64,000 nt of DNA from Methanomassiliicoccus sp. (GTDB lineage: Archaea; Thermoplasmatota; Thermoplasmata; Methanomassiliicoccales; Methanomassiliicoccaceae), in the NCBI GenBank assembly GCA_012719175.1, contig JAAYAX010000005.1:124001-188000 (forward strand), written 5' to 3'. This document shows, one piece after another, positions 34,258-41,678 of this stretch (positions are counted from its first letter, which is position 1; the number at the start of each line of letters is the position of its first letter). The translations under genes and the position numbers were made by a program. Under the pieces are notes generated by a model. The model saw only the letters and a program-made list of their open reading frames with translations, was not told the DNA's origin and made no database searches.

Positions 34258-34620
34258 TTATAGAAGCTCCATGGCCGGAGGGATGTCGTCGTTCCCTGGT
34301 CCGTCGGGATCATGGGACGCCACTATCGGCCCGGCCACGGAGACCCTGACCTCTCTCTCCTCATGGGCCTCCTTTAACCACGGCCTCCTGTACCTGAGGT
34401 GCACCACCGTCTCTCCGTTTCTCAAGGGCAAGAACGTGAACGTCTGGTGTCCCCCGGCACCGATGAGGTCCGAGGACCTCTCGTACTCCTCCCCCAACAG
34501 CTCCAGGGCACCATCCTCATAGCTTGCTTCCCACCGGTATCCGGTACTGGGATTGGAGCTCAGGACGATGAAGAACCTCTCCCCGATCCTAGCCTCTATA
34601 TTCTGCTCCTCCAGGCGCAT
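34258..34620 (-). CDS. Chagasin-type (I42) cysteine-protease inhibitor
   Basis: 120 residues with the three inhibitory loops of chagasin: NPSTGYRW (loop L2), GAGGHQTF (L4) and RRPW (L6), spaced as in the family. Such proteins block papain-like proteases. There is no signal peptide, so it would act in the cytoplasm unless exported differently. The C-terminus past residue 100 (PIVASHDPDGPGNDDI) is an extra polar tail. The natural target is not in the window, although the transglutaminase-like protein at 6245 is a cysteine-nucleophile enzyme. Confidence 0.85.
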   Translation of the reverse strand: MRLEEQNIEARIGERFFIVLSSNPSTGYRWEASYEDGALELLGEEYERSSDLIGAGGHQTFTFLPLRNGETVVHLRYRRPWLKEAHEEREVRVSVAGPIVASHDPDGPGNDDIPPAMELL

Positions 34621-34729
34621 CTCCTCGTATCTTGAGGGTCATCATCGGAGTTATTGTTTATCCTGATCGGAGGCTCCCGTTCTGCTCAACCGGCATCTTA
34701 CATCCTCCCATGTCTTGACTGCCCGGGAT

Positions 34730-34737
34730 GGGTTTAA
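34730..34737 (+). promoter_or_regulatory. TATA-like box of the META-domain gene
   Basis: GTTTAAAG lies about 27-33 bases before ATG 34763, matching a leaderless transcript and supporting that ATG over the upstream in-frame starts. Confidence 0.45.
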
Positions 34738-34762
34738 AGTCCCGCCCGGCGTTGATGTACAC

Positions 34763-35182
34763 ATGGACATTGGGACAGAGGTAACGGGACGGAGATGGGA
34801 GCTTACCTCGATCTTGCTGGAGGGTCGATCCGTGCAGGGGGTGGTGGGCGCTGGTGCGTACATGGTCTTGGGACCGGACATGAGGGTCCATGGCCGGGGT
34901 GGTTGCAACCGATTCTTTGGCGCCTACTTCATGGACGGTGATGCCCTAAGCTTCGGAAACATCGCATCGACGAGGATGTACTGCTTTGAGACGATGCACG
35001 TGGAGGACGCCTTCTTCCAGGCCATGGGTCTGATCACTTCGCGGAACTTGGAGGAGAGCGTTCTGGAGTTGAGGTCCAGCGACGGCTCGACCATTCTGAG
35101 GTTCGAGGAATATGATGAAGTGGTCAGTGACATGCCTTCACCCACCGAGAAGGACGATCAACCCCCTTCGAACGTTGAATAA
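34763..35182 (+). CDS. META-domain (HslJ-like) protein
   Basis: 139 residues. The META signature is clear: GRRWELTSIL, then GGCNRFFGAYFMDGDALSFGNIASTRM and a following cysteine. In bacteria META proteins (HslJ) are envelope or stress proteins linked to drug resistance; here no signal peptide is seen. ATG 34763 is chosen because of TATA spacing and because the family fold begins at once. It diverges from the chagasin gene. Confidence 0.8.
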   Translation: MDIGTEVTGRRWELTSILLEGRSVQGVVGAGAYMVLGPDMRVHGRGGCNRFFGAYFMDGDALSFGNIASTRMYCFETMHVEDAFFQAMGLITSRNLEESVLELRSSDGSTILRFEEYDEVVSDMPSPTEKDDQPPSNVE

Positions 35183-35332
35183 GATGACGACGATACCTGC
35201 CCTGAAGGTAAGGTCTGCGACCTCCGTGCTGCCCGCTTAAGGCTCGTTGAGGCCTGAGGCGAGCGAAGCACCCGTGCCTCAACCCTCATTCCCGTCCATG
35301 CCCTTGAAAACGTCTCTTGAGAGGGCGGTACG

Positions 35333-36091
35333 TTACTCTGGCTCCTTCTCCCTCTCCCGTTTCAGGATATCCTCCCAGTCCGGAGGCCGCTCCCGATATC
35401 CCCTGGATCGCCAGTAGGCGATGTTGTTGGGGTTCCTCTGGTTGGAGCGGTCGTTGCGGTACTTGAGGTACTTGTGCACGCTGAGGGGCTTGCCCGCCCC
35501 GTCGGTGACGCGCAGCTCCTCAGCGCTCTTTCTTTCCCTTCTCTCCTTGTCCGCAAGGCCTTCCAGCGCCCTGCTGCCTGGAGCCATCAACTGAAGGACG
35601 TGGCATCCGAAGCCCAGGTCCTCACACTTGGATATAAGGAAGCTGGAGATGGAGTTGGCCTCACCTACCACTACCGCTTCCTTGTGATGCATGCTGATGT
35701 ACTCCATGGCCACGGTGATGTCCTTGTCCCCGGTGACCAGCACCAGAATGTCGGGGCAGTCAGGGTCGTGGAGCCTGTCCACGAGGGCACAGTGCATGGA
35801 GGGGTCCGTCAGGCTCTTCCCGAAGGAGATGGCACCGGTGTTCACGTCTATGTGCTTGAAGGACCTGGTCTCCCTGAACCGGAAGCCATTCAGCTCATAG
35901 TCCTCTCGGGTCTTCTGCGACCTCCACAGGGTCGCCTCATCAAGGAACACGTCTGCGTCCACCACCTCCCCCAATCCCTGGGCATACTCCTTGAGGACGC
36001 TCCCCACTCTCTCCAGGATCCTTAGCTCCCCGGCTTCGAACAGCCCCCTCTCCATGTTGGGCCCGTCCACGTATATCCCCACGGTGGTCAT
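35333..36091 (-). CDS. NYN-domain (PIN-like) nuclease
   Basis: 252 residues. The NYN/LabA-type domain spans about 1-165: VGIYVDGPNM holds the first catalytic aspartate (D9), DADVFLD the next, and VLVTGDKDI with the terminal acidic cluster the others. This fold cleaves RNA. The remaining 85 residues are basic and hydrophilic (KSAEELRV..., KYLKYRNDRSNQRNPNN), probably RNA-binding. ATG 36091 overlaps the stop of the upstream 510-residue gene as ATGA, so the two proteins are made together. Confidence 0.87.
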   Translation of the reverse strand: MTTVGIYVDGPNMERGLFEAGELRILERVGSVLKEYAQGLGEVVDADVFLDEATLWRSQKTREDYELNGFRFRETRSFKHIDVNTGAISFGKSLTDPSMHCALVDRLHDPDCPDILVLVTGDKDITVAMEYISMHHKEAVVVGEANSISSFLISKCEDLGFGCHVLQLMAPGSRALEGLADKERRERKSAEELRVTDGAGKPLSVHKYLKYRNDRSNQRNPNNIAYWRSRGYRERPPDWEDILKREREKEPE

Positions 36092-37620
36092 CCCCCGTCC
36101 CCCAGGCTGAGCGTTGCGCGCAGTCGATCGTCCGCCGACGTTCCCTCCAACATCTCGTTCAACAGGGCCAGGAGGACCCGAGGGATGGGCATGGTGACTA
36201 TGTGCTCCTCCTCCAGATAAGCAAGCAGCCGCTCCCCTAGGGAGAAGCTGTACCTCGCGAGCGACTCATAGTAATCGAGGACGGTGATCTTGGCCACGAT
36301 CTCCCGTGCGAGCCCCTCCGTCAGCTCCTCTCCTTCGGCCCGAGACATGAGGGCGTTCACCTTCTCTTCCAGCATGGCCACGTCCGGCTCGGGGAAAGCC
36401 GCTGGGTTCGAATACACTCGGCGCGACAGTGCCAGCAGCTTGCTCCCGATCACCAAGACCACGTCCTGAAGGGTGCTAGGGGACACAACGGTGCCATCGA
36501 GGAGAAAGCGGTCCGCATCGGGATCGTAATCAAGGTCGAAGCCCAGGACCGAGAAGTCCTCCAGACCATGGTCGGGATCATCGAGGTTGACGGGGAACTG
36601 CACCTCCGCGCGGATTCCTGACATCCTCCGCAACAGGGAGCGGAACACCTCGACCCCTTCGGGGCTGAGCGGCCGGGGCCTTCCAGCCAGGGCCCCCTCG
36701 AGGACAGGGTCCTCGACCAGCATCGTCTCCACGCTGAGGGCCTCCTGGAGGTACTGCTCGTCCTCGAAGGTTGGTCCGTGCAGTGCCACCCGACAACCGT
36801 GGATGCGGGGGTCCCTCCGCTCTGAGGCCAGGAACTCCAGCAGGTTGTAGTAGTCCTCGTTCTCCGTTCGGTTCATACCGAAGCCCCGGACGGTATGGAA
36901 CAGACCCACGGTAAGCTCCTTCCTGGAGGGCGTCATACGAACGTCAAAGGTGCCCTGGTCCGGGGAGATCACCTCCCAGTAATCCTCCAGAACCTCCGGA
37001 AGATGGTAGAACTCATTCTCGCCGTGCAGGTTGTTCATGCGGAAGAGGTTCTTGAGGAAATACCTGGAGGTCTTTCTCAGCTCCGGGGGGAGGTCCTCGC
37101 TGGCCAGGCAGATGCGGTGGGTTAGGCCGGAAACATCATCCGTGCAGCGCTCATCCCCTGGCTCAATGATCTCTCCCATGCTCCGGCGCAAACCCTTCCA
37201 GTTGTCCAAGGAGAAGCGCAGAAGGTTGAACCTGCTCTCATCCACGCTATCCACGGTCTGGTCCAGGCCCCCTTCCACCACTGGGGCCAGGACACGCCGA
37301 AGTACCTCATTGCGGCTCTCTCCGCTCTCGGTTAGGGTCCTCAGCAGCATGAAGATGGTCGAGGTCCGCAGGCTCAGCTTGCATGAGGACATCTGAGAGT
37401 AGCCCTTTCGGAAGACCGCCTCCCCGTCGAACTCCAGGACCTTAATGAGCGTATCCACATCACCCTCGCCGGTTCGCCGGCGCTCATCGATCAGGTCCAT
37501 GACCCGGCCTCGGGGTAAGAGCTCGATGACGTCGCCGGAGCGGACCGGGTAAAGCCCCTGAAGAGAGGCCAGCATCTCAGCGTCGCCCGGCCTATCAGCA
37601 GGTACTCGGCGTATGGACAT
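36088..37620 (-). CDS. Unrecognised 510-residue partner of the NYN nuclease
   Basis: Soluble, acidic, mostly helical protein that I cannot place in a family. An early segment (SRGDVIELLPRGRVMDLIDERRR-like) is followed by a helix-rich middle; residues about 225-300 include EVISPDQGTFDVRMTPSRKELTVG and HTVRGFGMNRTENEDYY; the end (LARYSFSLGERLLAYLEEEHIV) is helical. No metal motif, P-loop or membrane helix is visible. It is translated before the NYN nuclease with a four-base overlap, which argues for a stoichiometric complex. A regulator, substrate-recognition subunit or antitoxin-like partner are all possible. Confidence 0.82.
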   Translation of the reverse strand: MSIRRVPADRPGDAEMLASLQGLYPVRSGDVIELLPRGRVMDLIDERRRTGEGDVDTLIKVLEFDGEAVFRKGYSQMSSCKLSLRTSTIFMLLRTLTESGESRNEVLRRVLAPVVEGGLDQTVDSVDESRFNLLRFSLDNWKGLRRSMGEIIEPGDERCTDDVSGLTHRICLASEDLPPELRKTSRYFLKNLFRMNNLHGENEFYHLPEVLEDYWEVISPDQGTFDVRMTPSRKELTVGLFHTVRGFGMNRTENEDYYNLLEFLASERRDPRIHGCRVALHGPTFEDEQYLQEALSVETMLVEDPVLEGALAGRPRPLSPEGVEVFRSLLRRMSGIRAEVQFPVNLDDPDHGLEDFSVLGFDLDYDPDADRFLLDGTVVSPSTLQDVVLVIGSKLLALSRRVYSNPAAFPEPDVAMLEEKVNALMSRAEGEELTEGLAREIVAKITVLDYYESLARYSFSLGERLLAYLEEEHIVTMPIPRVLLALLNEMLEGTSADDRLRATLSLGDGG

Positions 37621-37662
37621 GCTCGTTCCTAATGTCCTCGGCCCATATGCCCTTTTCGTGGA

Positions 37663-37983
37663 TCAAACATCCACGGTCAAGCAACCTTTCTCCACACTTA
37701 CGGGGTAGGTGCGGAGGTCCCACGCCCGCCCCTCGATGTCCACAGGTCCGCTGTAGACCTTACCGTTCCGCACATCGAAGCGCGCTCCGTGCCGGGGGCA
37801 TCGCAGGATCTGCCCCTCCAGCGTCCCTTGGGAAAGGTCGGCCAGGCCATGGGAACAGATGCCGTCCATGGCGTAGTAGGTCCCATCAATGTTGACCACC
37901 AGGACGCTTCGTCCAAGCACCTCGATGCCCCGCATGCTCCCCGGAAGAAGCTCGGAGGCCAGGTAAACCAGTGTCTTAACCAT
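37663..37983 (-). CDS. Rieske-type [2Fe-2S] ferredoxin
   Basis: 106 residues. The two Rieske boxes are CSHGLADL and CPRHGARFD, giving the two Cys plus two His ligands. It has no transmembrane anchor, so it is a soluble Rieske ferredoxin like those serving dioxygenases or nitrite reductases. No oxygenase is adjacent. In an anaerobe it may donate electrons to an unlinked enzyme. Complete and single. Confidence 0.9.
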   Translation of the reverse strand: MVKTLVYLASELLPGSMRGIEVLGRSVLVVNIDGTYYAMDGICSHGLADLSQGTLEGQILRCPRHGARFDVRNGKVYSGPVDIEGRAWDLRTYPVSVEKGCLTVDV

Positions 37984-38106
37984 CGGTACCCTTCATGTAC
38001 ATGGTCGATCAAGGTATACAACGCTTATCGAGGAGCTCACATGGATGACAGTTGGCTCATGACCAGCGATCTCCATTTTATTGCGTAGGGGCCGATGATG
38101 ATTTAT

Positions 38107-38661
38107 TCAAAGACTCCTTGCCAGTTCCTGCAGGGTCGGTCCCTCGATACGGTACACGGTCCAATCGGACATGGGCTTGGCGCCCATGCGTTCATAGAAC
38201 CTAATGGACGATTCATTCCAGTCCAGGCACCACCAGTCCAGGCGCTCGCACCCGCGCTCAATAGTTATGAATGCGAGGCAGGCGAACATGCACTGACCGA
38301 GTCCGCGTCCTCGGTAGCGCTCATCTACGAACAGGTCCTCCAGGTACAGGTTGGCCTTGCCCAGGAAGGTGGAGAAGTTGTGGAAGAACAGGGCGAAGGC
38401 CACGGGGACGCCGTTCAACTCTCCTAAGATCACCTCTGCCTGCTTCTTCAAGAACAACGATTCATGGAGGACCTCCTCGGTAGCGACAACCTCTGAGGAC
38501 AGCCGCTCGTACTCCGCAAGTCGCTTGATGAAATGCAGGATAAGGGTCTCGTCTCCTTCCCGAGCGAAACGGATGGTAAACCCGGGGATGCTAGTATCGA
38601 AGCTCTTACCGGCCTCATTGGTCATCATGTCACCCATCTTATCAATATACTCGCTCCCCAT
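38107..38661 (-). CDS. GNAT acetyltransferase, tandem copy A
   Basis: 184 residues, SSAT/GNAT type. The acetyl-CoA loop is YRGRGLGQCM in motif A, with NLYLEDLFVDERYRGRG before it and WNESSIRFYERMGAKP as motif B. It is strongly similar to the next gene upstream through GFTIRFAREGDE and VAFALFFH. The ATG begins one base after the stop of copy B, so they are co-translated. Substrates in this family include diamines and amino acids; not determinable. Confidence 0.87.
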   Translation of the reverse strand: MGSEYIDKMGDMMTNEAGKSFDTSIPGFTIRFAREGDETLILHFIKRLAEYERLSSEVVATEEVLHESLFLKKQAEVILGELNGVPVAFALFFHNFSTFLGKANLYLEDLFVDERYRGRGLGQCMFACLAFITIERGCERLDWWCLDWNESSIRFYERMGAKPMSDWTVYRIEGPTLQELARSL

Positions 38662-38662
38662 C

Positions 38663-39226
38663 TCACAGCTCCCTTGATAGCTGTTGCAGGTACGACCTGC
38701 TAAGGCGGTACACGGTCATATCAGACACGGGAGCAGCTCCCAGACCCTTGTAGAAGGCGATTGTGGGCTCATTCCAGTCGAGAACAAGCCAGTCCATCCG
38801 ATGGCAATCCCTTTGATCCGCTATCTTGGCCAGGCAGGCGATCATCGACTTGCCCAGTCCTTTACCACGATGCTCCTCCACGACGAACAGGTCCTCTACA
38901 TAGAGATTGGGCTTTCCCAGGAAGCCGGCGTAGGTGTGGAAGAACAACGCGAAAGCGACCGGCTTGCCGTCCAACATCCCGATCAGCGCCTCGGCACACT
39001 CGCTCATGAACATGGAGTCCCTGATAGTCTCCTCGTTCGTGACCACACCTGAGGCCAATCCCTCATAATCTGCCAGACTTCTTATGAAGAACAGGATCAA
39101 GGCCTCATCGCCCTCCCGAGCGAAACGGATGGTGAACCCGGGGACCCTCGTATTGATCTCACCCATCTCGTGGCTCAGGTCATTGGCTGCCGACCCCGTT
39201 CCAACTGCATCTCCATCATTTCTCAT
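38663..39226 (-). CDS. GNAT acetyltransferase, tandem copy B
   Basis: 187 residues from ATG 39226, which is preceded by a GGGGTG-type ribosome-binding site; the frame extending to 39391 overlaps nitroreductase and is not needed. Motif A is HRGKGLGKSM, motif B WNEPTIAFYKGLGAAP. The copies share most of the core, including NLYVEDLF and VAFALFFH, but the N-terminal 35 residues differ. It is the middle gene of a nitroreductase-GNAT-GNAT unit. Confidence 0.85.
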   Translation of the reverse strand: MRNDGDAVGTGSAANDLSHEMGEINTRVPGFTIRFAREGDEALILFFIRSLADYEGLASGVVTNEETIRDSMFMSECAEALIGMLDGKPVAFALFFHTYAGFLGKPNLYVEDLFVVEEHRGKGLGKSMIACLAKIADQRDCHRMDWLVLDWNEPTIAFYKGLGAAPVSDMTVYRLSRSYLQQLSREL

Positions 39227-39239
39227 AACAGCACCCCCC

Positions 39240-39815
39240 CTACTGGAGAGGCTCCCCCCAATGGTTGCTATAGAACACATCGCCAATGGGCCTACGTTCA
39301 GGCCTGGCCCGTTGCCTCTCCTTTTGCCAGTCCGATAGAAGGCTCTCATCATCACTGGGATAGCCGCAGATGACGTAAGTGATGACCACATAGTCTGCGG
39401 GTATGTCTAGAGCTGCTCGTGTCTTCACAGGGTTGAATCCAGATATGGGGTGGGCTATAAGTCCGAGCTCGATCGCCTGCAGGATCAAATGGGCGACACC
39501 CAGGCCGCAGCCGAACTGATAATAGTCCCGCCCCTCGTTCTGGCGACAGTCCTCGGACGGCCTGGCTGACACAACGATGATGAGGGGTGCCCTCGTAGCC
39601 CAAGCATTTCCCTTGTCGAGGCACTCCTTCACCTTCTCCAACGTCTCGCCGGTGCACAGGACCACCCTCCACGGTTGATTATTGTTGCAGCTGGGAGCCA
39701 GGCGCATGGCCTCCACCATCTTCCGTATCTTCTCCTCCTCGATTGTCCTTGTGTCCAAGGCCCGTAGCGCCCGACGACGATGAACAGCGTCTATGACGTC
39801 CATAATGTTCGCCAT
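39240..39815 (-). CDS. Nitroreductase-family flavoprotein
   Basis: 191 residues. FMN contacts appear in RRRALRALD near the N-terminus and in APSCNNNQPWRVVLC; the C-terminal part has GLGVAHLILQAIELGL and HPISGFNP. Members reduce nitroaromatics, quinones or flavins using NAD(P)H. It is first in an operon with the two acetyltransferases, 13 bases from the second gene. A detoxification or modification role is inference only. Confidence 0.88.
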   Translation of the reverse strand: MANIMDVIDAVHRRRALRALDTRTIEEEKIRKMVEAMRLAPSCNNNQPWRVVLCTGETLEKVKECLDKGNAWATRAPLIIVVSARPSEDCRQNEGRDYYQFGCGLGVAHLILQAIELGLIAHPISGFNPVKTRAALDIPADYVVITYVICGYPSDDESLLSDWQKERQRARPERRPIGDVFYSNHWGEPLQ

Positions 39816-39945
39816 AGAGTACAGAAACGGCCCCCTTAATGGTTGCTAGGCTACGTTATGTTCTCAGGCATCGGGGCCGGCCTGGTTATTTATATACATG
39901 ACCTAGGCCAAACCTTTTATCGGAAAAGCCCTATCGAGGTTTCGC

Positions 39946-40061
39946 GGGCTCGTGGCTTAGCCTGGATATAGCACTGGCCTTCTACCATGAATCACATGGA
40001 AGCAAGTCAGTGGTCTCGGGTTCGAAACCTTCTCTAGAAGGCGAAATTCCCGACGAGCCCG
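39946..40061 (+). tRNA. tRNA-Arg(TCT) with two introns, one in the T-loop
   Basis: Acceptor GGGCTCG pairs with CGAGCCC (40054-40060), discriminator G, and CCA is encoded directly after (40062-40064). The anticodon stem is CTGGC/GTCAG with loop CTTCTA+A; anticodon TCT is 39981-39983. Intron 1 (39985-40004, 20 bases) is at the canonical 37/38 site and contains CCATG-AATCA-CATGG. The T stem TCGGG/CCCGA is intact, but the T-loop region 40021-40048 is 28 bases instead of 7, so a 21-base intron interrupts it, best placed at 59/60 (about 40027-40047), leaving TTCGAAT. That insert folds as CCTTC-TCTA-GAAGG. Mature length would be 75. All stems intact, so not a pseudogene. Confidence 0.88.
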
Positions 40062-40133
40062 CCAAATCCCAATCAAAACCTTCTTAAAGGCCCATAGAAT
40101 CAGGGCAAGAAGATAGCACTTGAGGAATTACTG

Positions 40134-40241
40134 ATGAAGAGAAGCTCACGCGCTTGGAAAAAGCGAGGCAAGCAGAGATGGAAGTGGCGCAAAAAGAAGA
40201 TGAGGCGCCGCAAGCGGCAGCAGAAGATGCGCAAGGTATAA
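40134..40241 (+). CDS. rpl41e: Ribosomal protein eL41
   Basis: Thirty-five residues, almost all K and R with tryptophans: MKRSSRAWKKRGKQ then WKWRKKKMRRRKRQQKMRKV. The C-terminal part matches eL41, the tiny arginine/lysine-rich bridge protein of the archaeal/eukaryotic ribosome; about ten extra residues precede the usual core. GAGG lies 8 bases before the ATG. It sits between tRNA-Arg and tRNA-Trp, 11 bases before the latter, probably in one transcript. It is very easily missed because of its size. Confidence 0.8.
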   Translation: MKRSSRAWKKRGKQRWKWRKKKMRRRKRQQKMRKV

Positions 40242-40252
40242 AGCTGAACTGT

Positions 40253-40424
40253 GGGGGTATGGGCTAACACGGTATACTCGCGGGCTCCAGTTATACGGGA
40301 ATGAAAGGTAACGGGTTTGCTGACCAGTGATGATTGACTGGAGCGTTGACCCGTACGATTCCGACAGGGTCGCTCCCTGTCTGGTGGAAACCCGCTGATC
40401 TGGGTTCAAATCCCAGTGCCCCCA
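40253..40424 (+). tRNA. tRNA-Trp(CCA) with a 99-base intron
   Basis: Acceptor GGGGGTA pairs with TGCCCCC (40417-40423), discriminator A. The anticodon stem is GCGGG/CCCGC with loop CTCCAG+A; anticodon CCA at 40287-40289. The T arm is CTGGG-TTCAAAT-CCCAG. The intron 40291-40389 lies at 37/38, as in many euryarchaeal tRNA-Trp genes, and holds a box C/D guide RNA. Mature length is about 73 bases. Position 39 is C, pairing with G31, where other archaea have U39. Confidence 0.93.
40294..40355 (+). ncRNA. Box C/D guide RNA inside the tRNA-Trp intron
   Basis: A terminal stem TACGGG/CCCGTA (40294-40299 with 40350-40355) encloses box C-like AATGAAA (40300-40306), D' CTGA (40320-40323), C' GTGATGA (40327-40333) and a D-position TTGA (40346-40349). 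The guide before D' (CGGGTTT) pairs with the 3' exon so that the fifth base before D' faces position 39. The guide before D (CTGGAGC) pairs with the 5' exon so that the fifth base faces C34. Both satisfy the D+5 rule, predicting 2'-O-methylation of C34 and position 39 of the same tRNA, as known for Haloferax. Box D is TTGA, not CTGA. Confidence 0.82.
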
Positions 40425-40644
40425 CTTCCTTATCCAGTATCCGGCGGCACTATAGAACCGCCGAAAAAAGCTCTTTTTTAGTCCCTTACCATTATCAATG
40501 ACTCGAGCCCCACTGGCGAGCTTGGTAGAAGTACTATGGATGCCGGCCTGAGGTTGCTCCGTTTTGGGAGGGTCAGAGAGTCAGAAGAGCCAATAAATAC
40601 AATTTTATAATGGCCGCTGGAAAACCACTCATTAGGTGGTAATC

Positions 40645-41037
40645 ATGGGCGAATATGAAGAGGCTCTGGAGGACATCAAGATAACAATGGGCTTGGTCTT
40701 GGACCAGTTCAAGGTCATCCCTAAGAATGCGGTCGCACCGGAATGGGACGAGATGAAAAAATACTCTTTTAGCGAGTCCAAGATACCCGCTAAATATCGG
40801 GAGCTTATCGGACTCGCTATCGCAGCATCGATTAAGTGTCCTTACTGCATCTACTTCCATACCAAGGCAGCCAAGATGAACGGTGCGACCGATGAAGAGA
40901 TTGCCGAACTGGCATTATTGACGAGATTCACAACCGGGTGGAGCTCAATCCTGCACGCCAGCTCGATCGACTACGATAACTTCACGAAGCAGTTCGATCA
41001 GGTCGCACAGTATTTGCAGAGCAAATCGAAAGAATAA
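40645..41037 (+). CDS. AhpD/carboxymuconolactone-decarboxylase-family protein
   Basis: 130 residues. The CxxC...H motif of the AhpD-like fold is CPYCIYFHTKAA; the rest of the core (RELIGLAIAASIKC, ATDEEIAELALLTRFTTGW) is typical. These proteins are thiol-dependent peroxidases or disulfide carriers. AGGTGG lies 5 bases before ATG 40645, so that ATG is preferred over GTG 40636. Single gene; probably handles oxidative stress, by family analogy. Confidence 0.87.
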   Translation: MGEYEEALEDIKITMGLVLDQFKVIPKNAVAPEWDEMKKYSFSESKIPAKYRELIGLAIAASIKCPYCIYFHTKAAKMNGATDEEIAELALLTRFTTGWSSILHASSIDYDNFTKQFDQVAQYLQSKSKE

Positions 41038-41317
41038 AATGATAATATCACACCCATCTTTTGAGGGGATGGGAGTGATCATTTTCACCCATGCTCATTG
41101 TTTGAGATATCCACTATCGGTCACCTCCTCCCGCAAGTAGGGTAGAGCAATATGGACCTTCGACTCCCATCAACAAGGAAGATCAATAATGTGATAGAAA
41201 GGTCGCAGAATCTCTATTACCCTGAGGTCGGAATTTTCTTTTGATTAAGATCTTAACACAAAGATATTCTGCAGAGCGTAAGCTGCAGTTTGAGGCTTGT
41301 TTTGCTGCTCGTTGTTA

Positions 41318-41536
41318 TCAATTCGATCGATATTCCCTCATAACCAGCATTGATCCAAGGATTAACAATCCTACGAGTATGAAACCTACGCCCAGTAATT
41401 GAAGGAAGCTCGGCCAGTACTGTGACAGCACATCTCCTGAATAGGTCATCGTATTTAGCAGGAACAAATATCCGATCAGCTCGATAGCGAATCCGCTCCC
41501 TATCAACAATCCGGCAATAGATGATGCTTTCAACAA
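41318..41536 (-). CDS. Small two-TM membrane protein with TTG start
   Basis: 72 residues with two hydrophobic segments (SIAGLLIGSGFAIELIGYLFLL and FLQLLGVGFILVGLLILGSMLV) and a short basic end. A GGTGGG ribosome-binding site is placed properly before TTG 41536. No family recognised. An A/T-rich TATA-like stretch near 41545-41560 lies upstream. Flanking 280 bases at 41038-41317 contain no other gene that I can support. Confidence 0.6.
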   Translation of the reverse strand: MLKASSIAGLLIGSGFAIELIGYLFLLNTMTYSGDVLSQYWPSFLQLLGVGFILVGLLILGSMLVMREYRSN

Positions 41537-41678
41537 CTTCCCACCTTTGATAAATGTATAAGGTTAGAAAAGTTAAAAGTTACCTCATCTTCGAACAACC
41601 ATCTGATCAAGAGCACCATACAAGACAGATGATCTAATTCCTCCGTTTCTAGCTCTGATCACTTCCATAAGGGCCATG

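Noticed and set aside
39946-40061. tRNA-Arg as a pseudogene or insertion-damaged copy
   Set aside because: All four stems, discriminator, CCA and anticodon loop are intact once both hairpin-forming inserts are removed.
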